Part shown: one piece after another, positions 21,181 to 29,480 of the stretch
Layout of the letters: each line of letters begins with the position of its first letter
Position numbering within the stretch: position 1 is the first letter of the stretch
Assembly (NCBI GenBank): GCA_014281115.1
Contig: JACONQ010000017.1
Span: forward strand, 1,922,001-1,986,000
Direction: 5' to 3'
Length of the DNA stretch: 64,000 nt
Source: Laburnicola sp. R22_1
Taxonomy: Eukaryota; Ascomycota; Dothideomycetes; Pleosporales; Didymosphaeriaceae
The notes under the pieces: generated by a model
What the model was told of the DNA's origin: nothing
Seen by the model: only the letters and a program-made list of their open reading frames with translations
Database searches by the model: none
Made by a program: the position numbers and the translations under genes

Positions 21181-22619
21181 ATGGACAAACCACCGCACTC
21201 CCCAACAGACCCCTCTCCACCCGCGCAGATAGAAGTGCGTACCTCATCCCCAGCACCACCCCACACCAAACCAGTACTCACCCCAAGGTCAACACAGCCA
21301 GCCACCACCTCTCCAACCCCATACAACCCCACCACCATCTTCCCACCCCCAGACCCACAGCTCAGCGCCCTGGAACCCGCGCATACCACAGACTGGCCAG
21401 ACTCCTTCCCCTTCACTTTCGTCAGTCAAACGTATCCCCGTTAATACAGTACTTAAACTGACGCAGTGGCAGAGTTTGCAGTATACCCCGGATGACGCTG
21501 ACATCGACGACGAACTGTTCGGTGAGGGTTTTGATTTTGATTTGGGGAGCGGTGGTGGATTGGAGGTGGGAGAGCGCGTGCGAGAACCTATCTCCGGTAC
21601 GTCGGGCGAGGAAGAGGGTTTGCGGGGTGACGAGGATGATTTTGGGGATACGGAGCAGTCGAGTGCTTCAATGTTGATGGATGAGCGGGAGAGAGAGAAC
21701 GCGTTGCAGGAGTTTATCGCGTCGCCGTTGACTCCTGTAGCTGACTTGGGGAGGGCGGAGGGGGAGAATGAAAGGAGGCGGACACGGGTGGAGTTGGAGG
21801 TTCCGTCAGGGGAGATGGAGTCGTCGTCGAATGCTGGGCCGGAGTCGAAGCTGGTAAAGGGGATATTGATGTTACCGAAGGAGGCTGAGACGGAGGCAAG
21901 TGATAACTCACAAGACATAGCACCCCATGCACTAACAAGAATAAGGATACTGCACCATATCCCTCTGCGCAGCCCTCTGCCGAAAAGTCTTCTTCAAACA
22001 GCGCGAATACCCCCTCACCACAGAGCAACGTAGCTCCCTCTACCCCCATCCAACTGTCCCCCATTCAACCCCATACCAATGCCCACCAGGCCTCCACTCA
22101 AGATCCTCCTCCCAGACACTCCCCTCCCCCAACCAAGGTAAACAACTCCCCACCCACCTACCAAACCCACTCAACCACACGTACACTAACCACCCAACCC
22201 AGCCCCTCCTCCTCGACGCAAAACAAGTCCTCGCCCAAAAAGCCCTCGACCGCAAACGAAAACAAGAATTAAAAGATAAAGTACGTCTATGTCTTCCCTT
22301 CCTTGCCCCTCTCTCTCCCTCCCTTGAAAAACACTTATTAACAACCCACCAACAAACACAGTCCCCCACCCCCCGTAAGCGCGACCGGAAAACCCCCTCC
22401 CCATCCACACCTATATCAAAGGGAAAGAAAAAAGTACGTACGCCCTTTCTTTCTTTCTTGCTGTCCGCTTGTTCCTTCCCTCTACGTTTCTTTCGGAAAG
22501 AAGGCGCTGACCACACGTGTGTGTGTCCCAGCAAAGCGAAGGTAAACGAGAGGTTGAGCATTCGGGTCGCGCTGGATCTGAATGTCACGGTGGTGGTGGA
22601 GCGGCTGCGGAGAGGCTGA
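21181..22619 (+). CDS. Disordered, Pro/Ser-rich hypothetical protein with a small C-terminal hydrophobic strand motif
   Basis: Six exons fit in one frame: 21181-21420, 21467-21895, 21946-22137, 22203-22280, 22362-22433 and 22542-22619 (362 residues). The sequence is mostly disordered: Pro/Thr-rich start, acidic middle (DDADIDDELFGEGFDFD), Ser/Pro tract, a Lys/Arg segment (QKALDRKRKQELKDK), then KGKKK and a final VNERLSIRVALDLNVTVVVE. That last block resembles a short conserved end of fungal nuclear-type proteins (recollection, not searched). Exon 2 needs a GC-AG intron (GCAAGT donor at 21896). The last exon has two acceptors; the CAG at 22531 instead leads to a different 80-residue tail ending at 22771. 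Confidence 0.6.
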
Positions 22620-22784
22620 GGTATGTGGATGCGTCTGCGTCTGCGTCTGCGACTAGGCCGAGGTATGTGGATGCTGGGACGTCGGTTGAGGTGGGGGACT
22701 TGGGGTGGCCGAGTGGGGAGATGTTTCGGCTTGCGGTTGTTTTGACGGGGTTGGTGGGGAGGGGGGTGTAAAGTGGCATTTGTT

Positions 22785-22990
22785 GTGTGAGTCGCGCCAT
22801 GTGTTATATGAGTCGCAACACTTGATATGCAACAGCAATGACTCCAAGGTATCAGCTTTGTGAGCCACATTATCTGTCCTGTGGGTCAGTCATAACAATT
22901 GCTATGTGAGACACAGTATTTGCTGTTAGAAATGCAGTTGCTATGTGAGCAACCGCACCTTCTGTGTGAGCCACAGCACCTGGTTTTGAA
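22785..22990 (+). repeat. Degenerate short repeats of TGTGAGNCRCA
   Basis: At least six copies in about 200 bases: TGTGTGAGTCGCGCC, TATATGAGTCGCAAC, TTGTGAGCCACATT, TATGTGAGACACAG, TATGTGAGCAACCGC and TGTGTGAGCCACAGC. They lie upstream of the orphan ORF at 23.1 kb. They could be regulatory sites or a decayed minisatellite. Confidence 0.55.
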
Positions 22991-23131
22991 ATTAGCGCAA
23001 GAGTATAACGCCTTCTCACAAGTACGACCCTCCATCTTCTTTTCATTCTTCTACCTTCCGCAGAGTTGAACACTGCATATCTCGATACGATTACACTTGT
23101 ACCAGACAATATTCTCTCATTTTCATTCCCC

Positions 23132-24316
23132 ATGGCGGAGCATACAAACCCCGAACCCACCATGGATGCGGGCGAACACGACGACACAGCTTTCTTTTCG
23201 GACCACTCAACTTGGTTCGTAAAGTTCGACCACCTCCCGTTAATGTACGCAGACATCGTGGACGCGTGGAAAAAAATGTTTCCAAAAGAGTTGGAATCAC
23301 CAGAAAAAGCAGCGACCCCACCTTCGCAGTACATCAAGGAATCCCCCCCAGACTTCAGCGACCTACCGGAGAAAACCCCAGCTCTTTCCTGCACAAGATT
23401 GGTACATCATATGGAATCAGGATGGTGGCTATGTCCGGGATGTTGCGCCGCTAAGGTACATCGAGGAGCGCTGTATTTTCTCAGTAGGAGAGGATACATC
23501 TTCGGAGATGGGATTTTGAAAGAGTGGAAGACACTCGTGGGCAAGGCTCATACGCGTCAAATACCGGCATGCTACGAAAATTTCGAGCGCAAATTCTGGT
23601 TCTTGAACCTTCCTTGGACCAACAAGTGCATGAACCAGTGGAATGAAGGATTATCTGGAGTGCAGTGCCATTTCGACAGAGAAGCAATAGACGGTCCTGT
23701 GAATATGTGGGTTGCAAAGGCCCGCGACCGTCGAATAGACAGATGGGCCTGGCAATGTCGTCTCTGCGCATACCGCAAGCCCGGACGAAAATACAGGGAG
23801 AAGTACCCGGAGCTCAGCGAACACTTGAAACAGTCTGTGAACAGCAATGACGACGACAAGTATGGAGCGGTTGCGCCAAAAGACAACAGATTCGACGTTA
23901 CCAAGAACACCTGGTATTACCGAGAAAATCGGTACGACGGCACGCCAGAGAGTTTACGCTGCAAGACCAAGAAATGGGGGAGACGAGAAGATCCAGCCGG
24001 TAAAGATGAACCGTGTCCTGGTGTTTATGGTGGACCTCTCTCATGGTGCATACCCCAGACCACCGACGATGGAACGGTCAAGTTCTGCATGGTGGATTTC
24101 AGACCCTTGGCCAAAGAATACCCGGATGCCGACGATTTCAGATTGGATATTGGGTTCCGACCAATCACACCTCCGGGACACTCGTATGATAGCGACATCG
24201 AATCCACCGATTATCAGAGTTGTCAACAATCAAGCGATAGGCAGATTGATTACTGGATCAGGTCTAACACGGACCTCTCTATGGTCTTTTGGCGCTTAGT
24301 TGGGCAATCAATCTGA
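23132..24316 (+). CDS. Orphan Cys/Trp-rich hypothetical protein
   Basis: Long uninterrupted frame; from the ATG at 23132 (MAEHTNPEP) it encodes 394 residues. An in-frame ATG at 23066 would add 22. Cysteines occur in pairs that could bind zinc: WWLCPGCCAAKVHRG, then WQCRLCAYRKPGRK, then LRCKTKKWGRREDP with DEPCPGVYGG. This resembles the Cys-rich modules of fungal orphan proteins, but I recognise no named family. There is no signal peptide. The C-terminus (SCQQSSDRQIDYW to GQSI) lies inside an inverted repeat that runs over the stop codon, so the last 35 or so residues may be a recent acquisition or truncation. Expression is unproven. Confidence 0.6.
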   Translation: MAEHTNPEPTMDAGEHDDTAFFSDHSTWFVKFDHLPLMYADIVDAWKKMFPKELESPEKAATPPSQYIKESPPDFSDLPEKTPALSCTRLVHHMESGWWLCPGCCAAKVHRGALYFLSRRGYIFGDGILKEWKTLVGKAHTRQIPACYENFERKFWFLNLPWTNKCMNQWNEGLSGVQCHFDREAIDGPVNMWVAKARDRRIDRWAWQCRLCAYRKPGRKYREKYPELSEHLKQSVNSNDDDKYGAVAPKDNRFDVTKNTWYYRENRYDGTPESLRCKTKKWGRREDPAGKDEPCPGVYGGPLSWCIPQTTDDGTVKFCMVDFRPLAKEYPDADDFRLDIGFRPITPPGHSYDSDIESTDYQSCQQSSDRQIDYWIRSNTDLSMVFWRLVGQSI

Positions 24317-24340
24317 AGATCGCTTGATTGTTGACAACTG
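24218..24340. repeat. Inverted repeat across the stop codon of the orphan ORF
   Basis: The left arm AGTTGTCAACAATCAAGCGA (from 24218, continuing with AGATTGATT) is repeated in reverse complement at 24306-24339. Arms are about 34 bases with one 4-base mismatch block, and the loop is about 55 bases. The stop codon lies in the right arm. Confidence 0.8.
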
Positions 24341-24462
24341 TGGCGATTATGACGAGTAGCTAGGTCTTGGGGTTTGAGGTGGTGGATGGCGGGTGTCGGT
24401 GTTTTTGGTTTCCCTGGGTTTGGAGTTTGCATTGTTTTGGGCTTCTCCCACATTCACATTCC

Positions 24463-24600
24463 TTTTTGAGATTTCAGCAACCCACACTCATTTGTATTTC
24501 TTTTTTGGTATTTCAGCAACTCACACTCTCTTATATTTCATTTTTGGTATTTTAATAATCTACACTCATTTACATTACTTTCTGGCATTTTAGAACTCTA
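24463..24600 (+). repeat. 39-bp minisatellite, about 3.5 copies
   Basis: Units of about 39 bases with the pattern ATTTCAGCAAC, CACACTCATTTGTATTTC, TTTTTTGGT repeat three times with a partial fourth (ATTTTAGAACTCTAACTC). Identity falls from left to right. It lies downstream of the orphan ORF. Confidence 0.75.
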
Positions 24601-24833
24601 ACTCGTGTCTGCTCTCTATAATAAATAAAGTTCAGTATTGACCGTTCCAGCGAGAGCGCGCCATGAAGTTTATGGGTATGGCAAAGAATATACGAGGTAC
24701 ATCACTGAATCAGAAAGACGTGATGATGCTAGGTATCATATTTGACACCAGCGTTTTATTGTATAGTAAACGAGCGTTGTACGAGTTGGTCGCCGACACC
24801 AATGAAAAGTAATCCAAACTGCTCCCCCTATCG

Positions 24834-24917
24834 AAAGAGTGTATCCAGCCAGTGTTGCAAATCCCCAGGCGTAGACAACATCGCATGTAAAAAGAGTGTA
24901 TACAGTCAGCGTTGTCC
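24834..24917 (+). repeat. Two direct copies with 57-bp offset
   Basis: AAAGAGTGTATCCAGCCAGT at 24834 recurs as AAAGAGTGTATACAGTCAGC at 24891, with similarity continuing for a few more bases (GTTG). Confidence 0.6.
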
Positions 24918-25092
24918 ATCTGTTGAAAGTCCCTTCTTGTCAACGCTCGGTCGACTGCAGGATTTCATGTCTTCTGTCCAGTCGCTTGGTGCGAGAAGCA
25001 CTTAGTTTCCTGTCTGTACATAAGATCGTTAGAGCACGTTCATACAGATGCGGCGAATCCGTCATCGTATATGCGTGCTCGGAGATCCGAGC

Positions 25093-25275
25093 GGGCGTGG
25101 GCCACCCTGGGCTCCGCTGCGAAGGGTCAAGGAAAGTCCCTCGGGTCAGAGCGACGGGTTCGTATTGAATCGTTCGTCTTCGGGGTCAAGCCAAAGATGC
25201 AATGCAAATCACCGGCTCTCTGGCCCGAGGGACTTTCCCTGCCCCTTCGCAGTGGCGGCTAAGGTGCCCCACGTC
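25093..25275. repeat. Inverted duplication of the RNase III gene 3' end
   Basis: The block 25212-25275 (last exon, on the minus strand) and 25093-25158 are reverse-complement copies about 65 bases long, both containing CTGCGAAGGG and GGAAAGTCCCTCGGG, separated by about 53 bases. Both copies encode the same peptide style: the gene ends WGTLAATAKGQGKSLG and the plus-strand copy reads WATLGSAAKGQGKSLG. Protein-level conservation suggests the left copy came from a paralogous coding sequence. Confidence 0.8.
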
Positions 25276-25872
25276 ACCGGAGCTAAAAGTAGCATATTAG
25301 TTAGTGGTAGTAATCCATATAATTGTGGAAAGGAGAGTTTCAACGTTACCACTGAATCACCGAGCCCGATGTGGTCGATGACACGTTCAAGGGCTGCGAG
25401 CCCTCCGTCCAAGTAGACTCCACCCATAAGTGCCTCCAACGTGGTGGCGATCATTTTCACGCCAGGAGCACCCTCGTAGCCAGGTGCAGTAACGATAGCC
25501 TTGCCCACGCCGAGTGCGTTACCGAGCTTGGCCAATCCGACGTTGCCGAGGTCGTCTTTTCTAATGCCGTCCCACACTACCGGGGCTGGCGGATTGACAT
25601 CGTATGAGTCTTGAGGCAGTGCATTCTTGCTTCAGTGAAGACTCACCAAGCCTATCGTGGCTCTCGTACCACTTCCTGCACAGAGGCACCGCAGCCACCG
25701 TATCACCCAAGATGGCCAGACACTTGTTGTTTTCAACCATGTGGTATTGACCATCGAATTGGAGGTGGGCGAAGGGAGAACGCATCTGCAGTGCCTCCGC
25801 ACAGAGAGCCTTGTTGGTGAAAACATGGTTGAGGATTTCCTCTGCTTGGGCGATGTTCTGGTCGATATTCAT
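25209..25872 (-). CDS. Small RNase III-domain protein
   Basis: Three exons (25872-25647, 25585-25361, 25282-25209; introns 61 and 78 nt) encode 174 residues from MNIDQNIAQAEEILNHVFTN. The RNase III fold is recognisable by the segment NNKCLAILGDTVAAVPLCRKWY and by EALMGGVYLDGGLAALERVI. In the first signature (bacterial ERLEFLGD) the two Glu positions appear to be Lys and Ala here; the GD Asp is kept. In the second, the usual DxxE reads TTLE. As in related fungal single-domain proteins, nuclease activity is therefore doubtful and RNA binding more likely. No dsRNA-binding domain follows. The gene's end lies in an inverted duplication. The second intron is supported by CACTAACTAAT and TTTTAG, although the frame is also open through it. 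Confidence 0.75.
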
Positions 25873-26397
25873 GTTGTGTGAAAGAAAGGTAATTTCCGGG
25901 GTAAGGTGAAAGATAAAGCGGTTATCAAATGATCCAAGATACGATGAAAGTGATGCTGATGAAGGTGCGTGAAAGATGGGGAACAGATGCGAATATACAC
26001 GATGGCGGGGTTCATGCAAGGTGACGTAAGTTGGCTGCCTAGGCAACCGCGAATTTTAATCCCAATCGCGAAGTCGCGTTCATTATTTGTCTAACGTGAG
26101 CATTTTTATAGTAGAGTTTGACAGCTTTCCCTTACAGCGTTGTACCGTATACCAAAAGGTCTGCGATGTTTCTCTTCCTGATAGTAGAGTGTGATCTATT
26201 ATTACCATCAACCTAAGAGTCATAATATAAAATAAACCATGCTTTAATACAACCACCAGTTCATCTCAGCATTTAGTAAATTTTGGATCTCACCCTTCGG
26301 AACCCGTAGTACCTTAATATTCTATGTTATAAATCAGCCTTGCGTACATACGCTTACTATGGCCGGCTGATGTCCCTCTCGGTGAGAATAGCCTAAG

Positions 26398-26432
<35 letters not shown>

Positions 26433-27440
26433 ATATATATATATATATATATAAATTAGCATTTTAACACCCACATATTAGCAAGCCCACAATCTACTGT
26501 AGTTCTGCCACTAAGTATTAATAAAAATCGGTAATTGAAATTTCAAGCGGAAGCTTCGTGTGCTATAGATATTTCGATATTAACATATCCTTCATGGCGG
26601 ACCGCCTCGAACATCGGTGGAAACCACTGAATGTACATGGCGGTTTATCAGAGATTTTAGATTGATCTGTGAGGTCGCATATCTTGTTGTGAAAGCAGTT
26701 CGAAGTGTTAAGTTTTTATCCTTTCGTACACAAAATTGAACTTGTTAACCCAAGCATGCATAGTTGAAGTGGAGTAGGAAGACTCTGGTAAATCTCAGCG
26801 AAACGATCCGCTTTAGAAGACATCCTGAATGGTGAAATGTGGACAAATGTGGGCAGAATTCACCTCCCAATACTAGTGATCCTCTGCTTGAAGAACGCGC
26901 ACCATCTGGTAAGGTACCGACCCCATTCTCCAAATAACCCACTAATCTACAGGCTCTTTCAGTAGGCTTGCCACCGCAACCGCTCTTTCTGACAATATTT
27001 GTTTCCTCCCTTATATCAATCATCATCTCCACACCCGGCTAATCTTCGACGAAAAGACGGACTGTATGGTCGTTGATTTTTCTGTGTTCACTCCACCAGC
27101 GCTGGGTTGCTGATGCTTGTACCGCTGTTCCTCGATTCTTCCTAGACTCTACAAAGGATAGCTTTTGCACATACCGAGTAGCCAGCACCAGTAACTTACC
27201 TAAGTAGACCACAAGCAACTGGCGTCGGTGCAGTACCGGTGCGGTGCGACGCGGTAGTCGAGAAATTCCACGGCAGCCACGAACAGCCAACCCCGCCCTT
27301 CGCTCACCCCACAAATAAACCTCGCTTTCCCAAACCAGCACACCACGAAACCACGCACATTACCTATCTCAACTTTTCTACACTGCAGCACCCAATCTCT
27401 CTCTCACACCTCCATTACAACCACCAAAACAACAAAGACA
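25873..27440. other. AT-rich intergenic region
   Basis: Divergent gap between the RNase III-domain gene and PRMT3. From about 26090 to 26760 the DNA is AT-rich without open frames, possibly a RIP-decayed repeat, and carries a compound microsatellite. The small open frames at 26745-27032 and 27039-27341 (minus) show no coding character. Confidence 0.45.
26402..26453 (+). repeat. Compound (AC)n-(AT)n microsatellite
   Basis: About 14 AC units followed directly by about 11 AT units. The alternating purine/pyrimidine run could adopt Z-DNA or cruciform structure and should be highly variable in length. Confidence 0.95.
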
Positions 27441-29050
27441 ATGTCAGACACCGACTCCGACAGCGCCAGCTCCGCAGGCAGCATCTTCGAAGACCTAAGC
27501 GAAGCCGACACCACAACGTTCCAATGCCTCTTCTGCGACGAGCAATGGAGTCGCGTGCCGGACATGTTTGCACACTGCCGGTCCGAGCACGGCTTCGATG
27601 TCGAGGGGTGTATAAAAAATTTGGGCGCGGGTACGTCGCGGTTTTTCTAATCAATTCAATGCTCCTAATCGAGCCAGAGTCCACAGGGCTTGAAGCTAAT
27701 CACGTGCCCACCACAGACATCGACGAACTAACCATCATCAAGCTAATCAACTACCTCCGCCTCGAAGCACAGAAAACCACAGATCCGAAAGACATAAAAG
27801 TCGATACGGAAACGCTGGCTGACGACAAGTACCTGCAGCCGACGATACCAGAAGACGGGCTCCTTTTCGAGCTGGGCGATTTCATGCCCGACGCGGATTC
27901 CAAAGCTGAGGATTACGACGAGTACGAAGCTGCGCTGCAGAAGGGTGTGGGACAGAATGTGGAGAAGATTAGTCTGGAGAATGATCGCGATACGAGCTAT
28001 TTTGAGTCGTATAAGGGGAATGCGATTCATCGGGAGATGATTGAAGACCGGGTGCGGACGGAGGGGTATCGGGATTTTGTGGAGAAGAATAAGGAGTTGT
28101 TTGTGGGGAAGACGGTGTTGGATGTTGGGTGTGGGACGGGGATTTTGTCGTTGTTTTGTGCGAGGGCGGGGGCGCGGAGGGTGTTGGCGGTGGATAATTC
28201 GGAGATTGCGAGGCGGGCGAGGGAGAATGTGGAGAGGAATGGGTATCAGGATAGAATTGAGGTTATACAGGGGAGGGTGGAGGACTTCCATACGCAGAGG
28301 ATGGTTGGGAAAGAGATGGTTGATGTTATCATCTCGGAGTGGATGGGGTATGGATTGTTGTTCGAAGGCATGCTGGACTCGGTGCTGCGGGCGCGGGACT
28401 TGTATCTGAAAGAGGATGGATTGATGGTGCCGTCGCACTGCACGCTGCGGATAGCGCCTGTTTCGGACAAAGACTGGATAGCGGACAGCAGCGGAGAAAA
28501 GTTCTGGAAAGACGTGTACGGCTTCGATTTCTCGACTATGATTGCTGGCGGCACGCTCAACGAGCGCGAAATCGGCGTATACGATGTCCCGGCAAAAGCG
28601 ATCTCCGGCGACGCATCTACGTTCTATCAACTCGACCTGAAGCGCATCCAGATACAAGACCTAGATTTCAGCGTCCCCTTCTCGACAAAGCTCGGATCCA
28701 GTACCACATCGTTAGACGCCTTCGCGATATGGTTCGATACCTTCTTCCTGCCGCACGAGAAGTCACAGGATGCGACAGCGGTGGATGTGGCAGCGTGGGG
28801 AGCAAATGGCGAGCCCGGGCTGGGGTTTTCGACGGGTCCTTACTCTACGCCGACACATTGGCACCAAGCGGTGCTTCTACTCGGCGAGGAAGACCGGAAG
28901 AAGGAGGTAAAAGGAGGTAGCACGTTGAAGGGTACGGTGACATATAAGAAGATGAGGAGGGATGATCGGGCGATCGATGTGACGGTTACGTGGGAGGCAG
29001 AGGGCGTGCAGGCCCCGGTGACGGGTAGTTTGAAGCGGACTATGGCTTGA
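27441..29050 (+). CDS. PRMT3: Protein arginine N-methyltransferase 3 (zinc-finger PRMT)
   Basis: Two exons (27441-27630 and 27717-29050, 86-nt intron) encode 507 residues. Domain order: a C2H2 finger (FQCLFCDEQWSRVPDMFAHC, then RSEHGF) at residues 29-54, a helical linker, then the type I PRMT core. Landmarks are the SAM motif VLDVGCGTGILSLFCARAGA, the acidic VDNSE, the double-E loop SEWMGYGLLFEGM with both catalytic Glu, and the THW loop (TPTHWHQ) in the beta-barrel. PRMT3 asymmetrically dimethylates ribosomal protein uS5 (Rps2) in the cytoplasm, and the finger recruits that substrate. The intron lies just after the finger and restores the frame at DIDELTIIKLINYLR. The stretch 27960-28330 is unusually G-rich on the coding strand. 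Confidence 0.95.
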
Positions 29051-29480
29051 TGATAGGCATTATGGAGTCAGGTTTACGAGATAACCATCGGAAGTTTGAA
29101 GGGCGACAGCTGGATGTATCAAGAATGGGTCTGTCATGTGACGAAACGGGCGGAGCTCGGTTGCGCTTGCGGATATTCTGGATGTGGGCGGCTTTCTGGC
29201 GGATTTTGATACCTTTTGCATTGGATTCGTAGTCGCGGTAGTGTTGCATTACTGGGTATACGGTCGGTCTATGGTTGTTACTGCGATGAATGATAATGAT
29301 GGGTCTGAGCGCTCACGACACACGTGGGCCGTGCGCGTGAGCTCCTGCATCCAAGATATTCCGACGCGATCATCTGCAGTCGCGATTGCACAACGCTCGC
29401 TGTTACAGGCCTGCGACCTTTCTCAGCAGTGCTGCTTCGACCATGTGGAATCGGTAGCCGCTTTCTCATCGCAAATTCTC
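29051..29480. other. Tandem intergenic region PRMT3 to RAV1
   Basis: About 430 bases between two plus-strand genes. They should contain the PRMT3 3' UTR and the RAV1 promoter; nothing else was seen. Confidence 0.45.

Noticed and set aside
22040..22870. 276-codon minus-strand frame
   Set aside because: It crosses four introns and exons of the plus-strand gene in antisense and has shadow composition.
26745..27032. 95-codon minus-strand ORF
   Set aside because: No family, no conserved composition; most likely a chance frame in the PRMT3 upstream region.
27743..28657. 304-codon minus-strand frame
   Set aside because: Antisense shadow of PRMT3, produced by G-rich codons on the plus strand.
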